Positions 1-5,455 of a DNA stretch of 5,932 nucleotides are shown here, in pieces. The position numbers were made by a program, and so were the translations under genes. The DNA is from Candidatus Atribacter fermentans (GTDB lineage Bacteria > Atribacterota > Atribacteria > Atribacterales > Atribacteraceae), in the NCBI GenBank assembly GCA_012517485.1, contig JAAYUT010000148.1, forward strand, positions 1 to 5,932, written 5' to 3'. Under the pieces are notes generated by a model. It did no database searches. It was given only the letters and a program-made list of their open reading frames with translations, and had not been told where the DNA came from. Positions within the stretch are counted from its first letter, which is position 1; the number at the start of each line of letters is the position of its first letter.

Positions 1-30
1 TACAAATTTTTTTAAAAAACCATTACTTTT

Positions 31-37
31 GAGGTGG
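31..37 (+). promoter_or_regulatory. Ribosome binding site deciding the start of the PfkB kinase
   Basis: GAGGTGG lies 9 bases before the ATG at 47 and is a good Shine-Dalgarno match. It decides the start: the reading frame is open back to a TTG at 29, but that TTG overlaps no ribosome site and would add residues (RWRT...) encoded by the Shine-Dalgarno sequence itself. The protein from ATG 47 begins like PfkB kinases, with a short beta strand leading into the MGE motif. Confidence 0.85.
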
Positions 38-46
38 AGAACGAAA

Positions 47-991
47 ATGCCTGAAATAATATCTATGGGAGAAGCATTGGTAGAGATTATGAGGGAAAAA
101 ATTGGAGCTGGTTTAGACAAACCTGAAGTTTTCATTGGCCCTTATCCCAGTGGAGCTCCGGCAATTTTTGCTGATTGCGCAGCTCGATTAGGTGGAAAGG
201 TAGGTTTTATTGGTACTGTTGGGAATGATGATTTTGGAAAAGTCATTCAAGATCGTCTTCGTTTTGATGGAGTTGATTTGACTTATTTTCAAAGTAAGCC
301 TGATGCAACAACCGGAGTAGCTTTTGTTGCCTACTTTTCAGATGGATCAAGAAAATTTTTATATCATATACGTAACGCCGCAAGCGGTGTTATTGAAAAA
401 AGCCGGATTGTGAGCTCCTATTTCAAAGGTGCTCGCTTTCTTCACATCAACGGTTCTGCAGTTTCAATTAACCAAGATTGGAAAGAAACCATTTATTTAG
501 CAATTGAAACCGCCAAAAAGAATGGGGTGAAAATTAGTTTTGATCCGAATATCCGACCGGAAATTTTAGGGGTTGATAAAGTAAGAGCTCTTTGCCAACC
601 AATCATTGAGAACGCCTCAATTATCTTTCCCTCAGGAGAAGAAGCAATCATGCTTACCGGGAATAAAGACCCAGAAGCTGCTGCTTTAGCACTAATAGAA
701 AAAGGTGCTGAAATAGTTGTTCTCAAAAAAGGATCACATGGAAGTACAGTCTATTCGCGGGGTACAAAATACAACGTTCCCGCCTTTGAAGTAGAAGAAA
801 TTGACCCAACTGGAGCGGGGGATTGTTTTGACGCTGGTTTTTTGGTAAGTCTTATCCATAAACGTTCATTAAAAGAAAGTGCGCGTTATGCGAATGCGGT
901 TGGAGCATTGGCAGTGACAAGAAAAGGTCCTATGGAAGGTGCACCATTTCCAGAAGAAGTGGATAAACTAATGACTCTAAGCAAAAAATAA
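47..991 (+). CDS. PfkB-family sugar kinase, tagatose-kinase (TagK)-like
   Basis: A 314-residue cytoplasmic kinase of the ribokinase/PfkB family, predicted to transfer the ATP gamma-phosphate to a sugar hydroxyl. Length is normal for the family. Visible motifs are the N-terminal MGE (residues 7-9), the sugar-binding glycine motif in the segment GPYPSGAPAIF (31-41), a DPNIRP segment (166-171), SGEE (196-199) and the C-terminal family signature DPTGAGDCFDAGF (253-265). In that signature Asp259 is the expected catalytic base and GAGD forms the anion hole. The GPYPSGAPAIF stretch and the GPMEGAP near the C-terminus resemble, from memory, proteins annotated as tagatose kinase in galactitol pathways more than 2-keto-3-deoxygluconate kinase or fructokinase. 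The substrate is therefore an inference; fructose or another ketose remains possible. No sugar transporter or aldolase is in view. Start chosen by the GAGGTGG site at 31-37. It is followed by a 101 bp gap without a clear terminator. Confidence 0.88.
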   Translation: MPEIISMGEALVEIMREKIGAGLDKPEVFIGPYPSGAPAIFADCAARLGGKVGFIGTVGNDDFGKVIQDRLRFDGVDLTYFQSKPDATTGVAFVAYFSDGSRKFLYHIRNAASGVIEKSRIVSSYFKGARFLHINGSAVSINQDWKETIYLAIETAKKNGVKISFDPNIRPEILGVDKVRALCQPIIENASIIFPSGEEAIMLTGNKDPEAAALALIEKGAEIVVLKKGSHGSTVYSRGTKYNVPAFEVEEIDPTGAGDCFDAGFLVSLIHKRSLKESARYANAVGALAVTRKGPMEGAPFPEEVDKLMTLSKK

Positions 992-1092
992 GTGCGGGAC
1001 TATCTAGATATAAAAATTACCTTTAATTTGTTAATGAGATTTTTAGCTTTAAAAATTTTCATAAAAAATGAATAAAAAGGAATACGATCTAA

Positions 1093-1512
1093 ATGCAAGA
1101 ATATTATGAAAATATCAAAGAAATTCTCAGTGATATGAAAATATTGATTAAAAAAACCGAGGATCTGAAGGCAGAAATTATTGAGCAATTGCTTATTGAT
1201 TGCCCACAAAAAATTTGTTTAACCGTTGAAGAATATACTATTCAAGAAGAAATTAAGCATTATCTTTCTCAATTAAAAGAAATTTCGATTGAAGAAATGA
1301 ATACTATTTACTATAACAATTCATTCCTACAAACTATGGAAATAGTGTTAGAGGACAAATTGGAAATGCTCTCCGATGAAACCTATGGATGGATAATTGA
1401 TATTGATACGGCTTTAGGTACATTTAACTTGCTTCCTAATCATAATACATCACTTCATAATTCATTAGGAGAGGAATTTATTCTTACAGATGACAATGAT
1501 ATTTCAAGATAA
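1093..1512 (+). CDS. Hypothetical acidic protein upstream of rarA
   Basis: A 139-residue protein I do not recognise. It starts at an ATG preceded by AAAAGGAA (1075-1082), an acceptable though slightly distant ribosome binding site. There is no signal peptide and no membrane segment, so it is probably cytoplasmic. It is rich in Glu, Asp, Ile and Leu and strongly acidic. Residues about 1-70 look like amphipathic helices with charged heptad-like spacing, and the rest is mixed, ending in a polar acidic tail (residues about 125-139). It has two cysteines (37 and 42) but no paired metal-site pattern. Coding is supported by good length, absence of a better frame on either strand, and codon use like its neighbours. 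Its stop is 36 bp before the rarA start, so co-transcription is likely, but the proximity does not prove a shared role. It could be lineage-restricted. Confidence 0.7.
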   Translation: MQEYYENIKEILSDMKILIKKTEDLKAEIIEQLLIDCPQKICLTVEEYTIQEEIKHYLSQLKEISIEEMNTIYYNNSFLQTMEIVLEDKLEMLSDETYGWIIDIDTALGTFNLLPNHNTSLHNSLGEEFILTDDNDISR

Positions 1513-1548
1513 ATAAATATACCTTCTTAGTTTTTAAAGAGGGAAGCT

Positions 1549-2877
1549 GTGATTCAACCAAAGGAAAGCCTTTTTTATTTTCCCCAACCTAATCTTCAAC
1601 CTTTAGCTTTTCGGATGCGTCCACAAAAATTAGAAGATGTGGTCGGACAACCACATCTTACTGCAGAGAATGGTATTTTATATCGGATCATTCAAACCGG
1701 AACGCTTCCCTCAATGATTTTTTGGGGACCACCAGGATCGGGAAAAACTTCAACAGCTCTGCTTATTACTGAGCAATGTGGGTATCAAATGATATCTATT
1801 AGTGCGGTTGCTTCTGGTGTAAAAGATATTAAAGAATCAGTTCACCTCGCAGAAAAAAACCTCGCTGATTCAAAAAAAACAGTCTTTTTTATCGATGAAA
1901 TTCATCGTTTTCACAAAGGCCAACAAAGTGTTTTATTACCTTATGTAGAATCTGGAGTTGTTGTCCTTATTGGTTCAACAACTGAAAACCCCTCGTTTGA
2001 GGTTATTGGACCGTTGTTATCACGAACTCAAGTAATTGTTTTTAATAAAATATCAAATTCTGATTTGATTCTATTATTAAAAAAAGCTATTGAAAGTGAG
2101 AAGGGTTTAAATATTCCACATTTAAAAGTAGAAGAAGGTGTTTTAGAAAGGATAGCAGAACTTGCCGATGGTGATGCCCGACAAGCGCTTAATCTGATTG
2201 AGATTGTCGTCAATATTTCACAAAAACAAAATTTACCATTAACAGTTCAAATGGTAAGCGATATTCTTCAAAAGCAATCATTTCTTTACGATAAAAGTGG
2301 TGAAGAACATTACAATATGCTATCGGCATTTCATAAAAGCCTTCGTGGAAGCGATCCAGATGGAGCAGTTTACTGGATGTGTCGAATGATGGAAGCGGGT
2401 GAACACCCTCATTCAATTTTTAGGCGGTTAATTGCTTGTGCATCTGAAGATGTCGGCAATGCTGACCCACGAGCTTTGCAAATTGCTGTAGCCGCTCAAC
2501 AAGCTTACGATTTTCTTGGGGAACCGGAAGGAAGATTGTCGATGGCACAAGCTACTCTTTATATTGCCAGTGCTCCTAAAAGTAATGCCACATATAAAGC
2601 TTTGCATCAAGCAACAGTTGATGTGCGAGAATATGGTTCGTTACCAGTTCCTTTCCATCTAAGAAATGCACCTACCCAGCTGATGAAAAATTCAGGCTAT
2701 GGGAAAGGATATAAATATGCTCATGATTTCCCTGGAGCTTTTATTGAACAGGAATTTTTACCACGTGAACTTTCTGGAAAAGTTTATTATCAACCTTCTA
2801 CCCGAGGTTATGAAAAAATGATCCGTAGCTGGCTTCGACAATTATGGAAATCAAAGAAGTACAGTGATCAAGATTAA
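1549..2877 (+). CDS. rarA: Replication-associated recombination protein A (RarA/MgsA), AAA+ ATPase
   Basis: A 442-residue cytoplasmic AAA+ ATPase, nearly the length of E. coli RarA (about 447). The family (RarA/Mgs1/WRNIP1, related to clamp-loader subunits) acts as a tetramer at stalled or gapped replication forks and interacts with single-strand binding protein. Motifs in order: the conserved QPLAFRMRP opening (17-25), Walker A GPPGSGKTS (60-68), Walker B with DEIH (116-119), sensor 1 GSTTENP (142-148), arginine-finger SR (158-159) and sensor 2 GDAR (208-211). The MgsA C-terminal oligomerisation domain follows, with FHKSLRGSDPDGAVYW (261-276), ASEDVGNADPRAL (298-310), SAPKSNATY (341-349) and HLRNAPTQLMK (370-380). 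No key residue is missing. The start is GTG, preceded by AAAGAGGGAA (1537-1546); the N-terminus aligns with the family at this start. A hairpin plus T-tract about 80 bp downstream probably ends the transcript. Confidence 0.96.
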   Translation: MIQPKESLFYFPQPNLQPLAFRMRPQKLEDVVGQPHLTAENGILYRIIQTGTLPSMIFWGPPGSGKTSTALLITEQCGYQMISISAVASGVKDIKESVHLAEKNLADSKKTVFFIDEIHRFHKGQQSVLLPYVESGVVVLIGSTTENPSFEVIGPLLSRTQVIVFNKISNSDLILLLKKAIESEKGLNIPHLKVEEGVLERIAELADGDARQALNLIEIVVNISQKQNLPLTVQMVSDILQKQSFLYDKSGEEHYNMLSAFHKSLRGSDPDGAVYWMCRMMEAGEHPHSIFRRLIACASEDVGNADPRALQIAVAAQQAYDFLGEPEGRLSMAQATLYIASAPKSNATYKALHQATVDVREYGSLPVPFHLRNAPTQLMKNSGYGKGYKYAHDFPGAFIEQEFLPRELSGKVYYQPSTRGYEKMIRSWLRQLWKSKKYSDQD

Positions 2878-2955
2878 TTCGCGTTTTAAATAATCAGATA
2901 ACCTCGGGCTGTTTAGCAGCATTCTAGATGAGGATGAAAAAACTATTCAGAAACC

Positions 2956-2993
2956 AATCTCCCCCTTTAACAAAGAAGGGGTAAGGGGGATTT
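2956..2993. repeat. Palindromic repeat, CTCCCCC...AGGGGGATT type
   Basis: An imperfect palindrome running from AATCTCCCCC to AGGGGGATTT with an interior AAGGGG. Outer arms AAT/ATT continue the 7 bp stem across a small bulge. Its composition is far richer in G and C than the surrounding AT-rich spacer. Sequences of this form occur dispersed in the intergenic DNA of many environmental bacteria, which is recalled knowledge. Only one copy is in this window, so its repeat status in this genome is inferred. Confidence 0.5.
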
Positions 2994-3002
2994 GTTTTTT
3001 TT
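2961..3002 (+). terminator. Probable intrinsic terminator of rarA, built from a palindromic repeat
   Basis: CCCCCTT (2961-2967) pairs with AAGGGGG (2983-2989), a 7 bp GC-rich stem with a 15-base loop. An alternative inner pairing is CCCCTT (2962-2967) with AAGGGG (2976-2981). Soon after comes a run of eight T (2995-3002). This is the expected form of a Rho-independent terminator for the + strand, about 83 bp after the rarA stop. The T-run starts five bases past the stem, slightly farther than ideal. Termination is inferred, not shown. Confidence 0.55.
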
Positions 3003-3011
3003 CCCTGCTCC

Positions 3012-3061
3012 TTCATTGCGAGGAATCCAACCATTTTTTGGTTGGATGACGTGGCAATCTC
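3012..3061. repeat. Palindromic repeat, TCATTGCGAGG...GTGGCAATCTC type
   Basis: A nested palindrome. The inner stem ATCCAACCA (3025-3033) pairs perfectly with TGGTTGGAT (3039-3047) around a TTTTT loop. The outer arms ATTGC (3015-3019) and GCAAT (3054-3058) pair across an asymmetric internal loop (GAGGA opposite GACGTG). The conserved ends TCATTGCGAGG and GTGGCAATCTC match a widely dispersed intergenic repeat class in diverse bacteria, usually with a variable central hairpin; that is recalled, not computed. The element is about 50 bp, too short for a transposase gene, and could be a REP-like or MITE-like unit. Confidence 0.65.
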
Positions 3062-3154
3062 TTTCCTAAAAACAGTGAGTCGTAAGTCGAATAAAAGAAT
3101 AAACAAGTGATGAAACAAATGACAATCTGGTGTTTCTTTTCTGATCAACCTAAA

Positions 3155-3205
3155 GATCTCATTCTTAAAAATATTTATGAATTAAAAAAAGAAAAAGATG
3201 AGATC
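3155..3205. repeat. Inverted repeat GATCTCAT / ATGAGATC
   Basis: GATCTCAT (3155-3162) and ATGAGATC (3198-3205) are perfect 8-base inverted copies, 35 bases apart with an AT-rich interior. The right copy runs directly into the next palindrome (3203-3236). The pair may be the two ends of a small degenerate element, or chance; an 8-base match in such a spacer is only modest evidence. Confidence 0.35.
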
Positions 3206-3240
3206 CTCACGCCTCCGAAAGGCGAGGGCTCAGGATAATG
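3198..3240. repeat. Palindromic repeat, GAGATCCTCACG...CTCAGGAT type
   Basis: The inner stem CGCCT (3210-3214) pairs with AGGCG (3220-3224) around a CCGAA loop, and the outer arms ATCCT (3203-3207) and AGGAT (3232-3236) pair. The flanks GATGAGATCCTCACG and CTCAGGATAATG resemble a dispersed intergenic repeat seen in many bacterial genomes (recalled). It is one of four different palindromes in this gap. No T-tract follows, so it is unlikely to be a terminator. Confidence 0.55.
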
Positions 3241-3274
3241 TATCATAAATAAACATTTCATATTTGATTTAATT

Positions 3275-3303
3275 TCACCTTCTCCCTTAATGGGAGAAGG
3301 TGA
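3275..3303. repeat. Perfect 12 bp hairpin repeat, TCACCTTCTCCC type
   Basis: TCACCTTCTCCC (3275-3286) pairs without mismatch with GGGAGAAGGTGA (3292-3303) around a TTAAT loop. It is the strongest hairpin in the window. The tail continues GGATGAG, as in a common dispersed repeat of the CCCTCACC...GGGAGAGGG kind (recalled). Neither strand shows a T-run directly after the stem, so a repeat or transcript-stabilising hairpin fits better than a terminator. Confidence 0.6.
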
Positions 3304-3391
3304 GGATGAGAGTGTAATGTTTACATTTACTTATTACTCATAATTCACTTTTCATTGTATTTACAGGATATAAGAAATAAACTAAAATAGC

Positions 3392-3420
3392 TTGTTATTA
3401 AGCCTTTAGATTTCAATAAT
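3392..3420 (+). promoter_or_regulatory. Candidate sigma-70-type promoter for the ROK kinase
   Basis: TTGTTA (3392-3397) and AATAAT (3415-3420) are separated by 17 bases, the ideal spacing. They match 4/6 and 5/6 of TTGACA and TATAAT. Transcription would begin near 3427, leaving a leader of about 35 bases before the ATG at 3462. The small inverted repeat GATTTC (3409-3414) / GAAATC (3429-3434) straddles the -10 and predicted start, where a repressor could bind. In such AT-rich DNA similar matches arise by chance, so this is tentative. Confidence 0.4.
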
Positions 3421-3449
3421 AAAAAATCGAAATCATAATTATTTAGTTT

Positions 3450-3455
3450 GGAGGG
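3450..3455 (+). promoter_or_regulatory. Strong ribosome binding site of the ROK kinase
   Basis: GGAGGG sits 6 bases before the ATG at 3462, close to the best Shine-Dalgarno sequence and spacing in the window. It fixes the start of the ROK protein, whose N-terminus then runs straight into the ATP-binding DLGGTNTK motif. Confidence 0.85.
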
Positions 3456-3461
3456 TTATCA

Positions 3462-4448
3462 ATGATAAAAAAAGCCTATATCGGTGTTGATCTCGGTGGA
3501 ACCAATACAAAAATTGCTATTGTTGATGACCGAGGTTCTATCATTGCCCGTTCAATGATACCGACTCAGGCGATGCGACCAGCAGAAAATGTAGTTGAAG
3601 ATATTGCTGGTGAAGCAGCACGATTAAAAAAAGAAGCTGAGCTCAAAGAATTCAAAGTCTATTCTCTTGGAATAGGAATTCCTGGATTAATTGACTGGAA
3701 TCGTGGAATATGCCTGCTTTTACCCAACTTTCCTAATAAATGGAAACATATTCCGATAAAAGAGTGGTTGGAGGAGAAACTTTCCGTACCGGTGGCAGTT
3801 ATTAATGATGTTCGTGCTATCACCTTGGCCGAGAAGCGTTTTGGAGCGGGAAAAAATGTTAAAAGTTTAATCCTCATGGCGATAGGCACAGGTATCGGTG
3901 GAGGAGTAGTTATCGATGGCAATTTATACATTGGAAAAGATGGAAGCGCTGGTGAACTCGGTCATATCATCGTAGAGCCGGGGGGAATAAAATGTGGTTG
4001 CGGTAACCGAGGGTGCCTTGAATCTTACGCCTCAGGTCCCTCTATCGTTGCCCAAGCTCTTCGCTCTTTAGTTCAGCAAAATGATACCATGATCCGGGAT
4101 ATGATAAATGGAGACCTGAATCTGGTTACTCCAAAAATTATTGCCGATGCAGCATTAGCTGGTGATGAAATAGCCAGAGATATTATTAAACGATCCGGTT
4201 TTTATATTGGCGTTGCTCTATCGTCGGCTTGTGTCGTTGTAAATCCAGAAATGATTGTTATTGGTGGAGGAGTAGCACAAGCAGGTCGACTTCTATTTGA
4301 AAGCATTGCCAATAGCCTTAAAGAAAACCTCCATATGGTTCCAGTAAGTACGATTCAATTTACCGAAACAGAATTAGGTATGGATGCTGGAGTTATTGGA
4401 ACGGCTACTTGGTCTAAAGAAAAACTCCTAAAAGGTGAAATTGAATAA
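3462..4448 (+). CDS. ROK-family sugar kinase (glucokinase-like)
   Basis: A 328-residue cytoplasmic kinase of the ROK family, most likely an ATP-dependent glucokinase or related hexose/N-acetylhexosamine kinase. Visible motifs are phosphate-1 DLGGTNTK (10-17), the catalytic-Asp segment INDVRA (114-119, Asp116 as base), phosphate-2 GTGIGGG (142-148), the sugar-binding GELGH (164-168, with Glu165 and His168), and the ROK zinc motif CGCGNRGCLE (178-187). The likely zinc ligands are His168, Cys178, Cys180 and Cys185, and Glu187 contacts sugar. The adenosine loop is IGGGVAQAG (267-275). There is no N-terminal DNA-binding helix-turn-helix, so it is an enzyme and not a NagC/XylR-type repressor. The catalytic segment reads INDVRA where many glucokinases have ENDANA, so the sugar cannot be read off safely. 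It appears to be transcribed from its own promoter, and 72 bp separate it from the exporter downstream. Confidence 0.93.
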   Translation: MIKKAYIGVDLGGTNTKIAIVDDRGSIIARSMIPTQAMRPAENVVEDIAGEAARLKKEAELKEFKVYSLGIGIPGLIDWNRGICLLLPNFPNKWKHIPIKEWLEEKLSVPVAVINDVRAITLAEKRFGAGKNVKSLILMAIGTGIGGGVVIDGNLYIGKDGSAGELGHIIVEPGGIKCGCGNRGCLESYASGPSIVAQALRSLVQQNDTMIRDMINGDLNLVTPKIIADAALAGDEIARDIIKRSGFYIGVALSSACVVVNPEMIVIGGGVAQAGRLLFESIANSLKENLHMVPVSTIQFTETELGMDAGVIGTATWSKEKLLKGEIE

Positions 4449-4457
4449 ATAATGATT

Positions 4458-4490
4458 AAGAATATTCTATTCTTCAAAAATAATTATTTT
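4458..4490. repeat. Two small AT-rich palindromes between the ROK kinase and exporter
   Basis: AAGAAT (4458-4463) and ATTCTT (4469-4474) form a 6 bp stem with a 5-base loop, and AAAATAATTATTTT (4477-4490) is a perfect 14-base palindrome. Both are AT-only or nearly so, hence weak as hairpins. They could be an operator or a weak terminator, or chance in AT-rich DNA. Confidence 0.25.
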
Positions 4491-4520
4491 GGGTTATTAC
4501 CAAAGTAAAGAAGGTGTGTT

Positions 4521-5153
4521 GTGGACGGATCTTTGGGGTTGATTACTATTTTCGGAAGCGCTTTTTTGATTGGATTTTCTGGTGCCCTTATGCCAGGACC
4601 TATGTTTGCGTTGGTATTGTCAGGAAGCTCAAAATCCGGTTTTAAAGCTGGCCCGCTAACAGTTTTAGGACATGGCATATTAGAATTAGCTTTGGTGATA
4701 GGATTGGTTCTTGGTCTTAGCTCATTGCTTCAAAATGAAACAGTTATTAAAGTAATTGGTATTGTTGGTGGTGGGGTCTTAGTTTATTTAGGAGTTGATA
4801 TGATTCGTAGCATGCGACAGGCGAAGATTGATTTAAAAAAAGAAGGAAAAGATCCGGGTAAAAGATTTATATTACATGGAATCATTACGAGCCTTTCCAA
4901 TCCTTATTGGATTATGTGGTGGGCCACCATAGGAATGGCACTTATGCTTTCTGCTTCAAAATATCGTTTATGGGGGGTGGTGGTATTTTTTATTGGTCAT
5001 ATTTTGGCTGATTTGGTATGGTATAGTTCGGTTTCATTGGCAGTTGACCGTGGACGAAAATTCCTTTCCCAAAAAGCGTATCAAAGTATTATTGCAGTTT
5101 GTGGGGTTTTATTGATCGGGTTTGGAATATATTTTGTTTATGGAGCACTATAA
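4521..5153 (+). CDS. LysE/RhtB-family exporter
   Basis: A 210-residue inner-membrane protein of the LysE translocator family, whose members export amino acids or other small metabolites. Length is typical. It has about six hydrophobic segments, near residues 6-33, 44-69, 74-94, 115-142, 150-174 and 187-208. The family-typical N-terminal motif GALMPGPMFALV (21-32) contains PGP at 25-27, and SNPYWIMWW (126-134) matches the conserved region before the fourth helix. A charged cytoplasmic loop lies at about 96-115. The substrate cannot be inferred. The start is GTG 4521, with AAAGAAGG (4507-4514) as ribosome site. The stop codon overlaps the ATG of the next gene (TAATG), so the two are almost certainly one operon with coupled translation. 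An amino-acid link to the upstream kinase is not evident. Confidence 0.9.
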   Translation: MDGSLGLITIFGSAFLIGFSGALMPGPMFALVLSGSSKSGFKAGPLTVLGHGILELALVIGLVLGLSSLLQNETVIKVIGIVGGGVLVYLGVDMIRSMRQAKIDLKKEGKDPGKRFILHGIITSLSNPYWIMWWATIGMALMLSASKYRLWGVVVFFIGHILADLVWYSSVSLAVDRGRKFLSQKAYQSIIAVCGVLLIGFGIYFVYGAL

Positions 5154-5455
5154 TGATCAAATTAAAACTTGAACCCGTTCCCTATCGATATCGTGAAACA
5201 GTTTTTGTCTATTGGGAATATGAATTGGAAGACTTACTATCGCTTTGTTTCTTCCCATTTCCCTCCTTGAGCACCTATCTTACAGAATCCGTGGGAAAAG
5301 AAACCGGTGCTTCATCTGAAATTCATTTAGTCTGCGAAGATAGAAGAATAAAGATTTGGCTTCCGGTAAACCGTTTTTCTGATGATATATTTAAAAGGAT
5401 TGATGAAATTTTGAAAGAGAATATTCGTATCCTTTTAGAAGAAGTCATATTTTAA
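5153..5455 (+). CDS. Hypothetical 100-residue protein, translationally coupled to the exporter
   Basis: I do not recognise this protein. The ATG at 5153 shares its A with the exporter's TAA (5151-5153), and GGAG (5142-5145) lies 7 bases upstream, so reinitiation or coupled translation is likely. The frame is open further back to a GTG at 5099, but that would force 55 bp of overlap with the exporter and has no better ribosome site. There is no signal peptide or strong membrane segment. It is mixed alpha/beta in look, with aromatic-rich residues 10-35 (Tyr, Trp, Phe), a basic stretch DRRIKIW (about 62-68) and a charged C-terminal helix (about 75-98). It has two cysteines, near residues 32 and 60. 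Its 3' end overlaps uppP on the other strand by 11 bp. It could be an accessory or regulatory partner of the exporter, which is inference from position only. Confidence 0.72.
   Translation: MIKLKLEPVPYRYRETVFVYWEYELEDLLSLCFFPFPSLSTYLTESVGKETGASSEIHLVCEDRRIKIWLPVNRFSDDIFKRIDEILKENIRILLEEVIF

Larger units (their letters stand above)
2878..3461. other. Gene-free spacer between rarA and the ROK kinase
   Basis: A gap of 584 bp with no credible coding sequence on either strand. The longest open frame (reverse, 2924-3148) simply reads through two palindromic repeats. The gap holds, in order, a probable rarA terminator within the first repeat, three further palindromes up to 3303, and from about 3305 an AT-rich stretch with a candidate promoter and the ribosome binding site of the ROK kinase. 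I see no tRNA, riboswitch or small-protein signal. Confidence 0.75.

Noticed and set aside
29..46. TTG start giving six extra residues to the PfkB kinase
   Set aside because: The extension is encoded by the Shine-Dalgarno sequence itself, and ATG 47 has ideal spacing from it.
1028..1056. Possible promoter TTGTTA-17-AAAAAT before the hypothetical gene
   Set aside because: Only 4/6 matches at each box in highly AT-rich DNA; not distinguishable from background.
2924..3148. Reverse-strand open frame of 74 codons in the rarA-ROK spacer
   Set aside because: It reads through two palindromic repeats, has no ribosome site and no domain-like sequence; such translations of this repeat are a common annotation artefact.
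2956..3303. CRISPR array
   Set aside because: The palindromes differ from each other in sequence and spacing; there is no direct repeat with regular spacers and no cas gene.
3659..3931. Reverse-strand open frame of 90 codons inside the ROK kinase
   Set aside because: It lies wholly within a gene with intact family motifs and is a shadow of its codon pattern.
5099..5152. GTG start extending the exporter-coupled small protein by 18 residues
   Set aside because: It would overlap the exporter gene by 55 bp; the ATG at 5153 has a GGAG site 7 bases upstream and the classic TAATG overlap.
3462..5455. ROK kinase, exporter and small protein as a new functional system
   Set aside because: A 72 bp gap with AT-rich palindromes separates the kinase from the exporter, and nothing in the proteins links sugar phosphorylation to the export pair.
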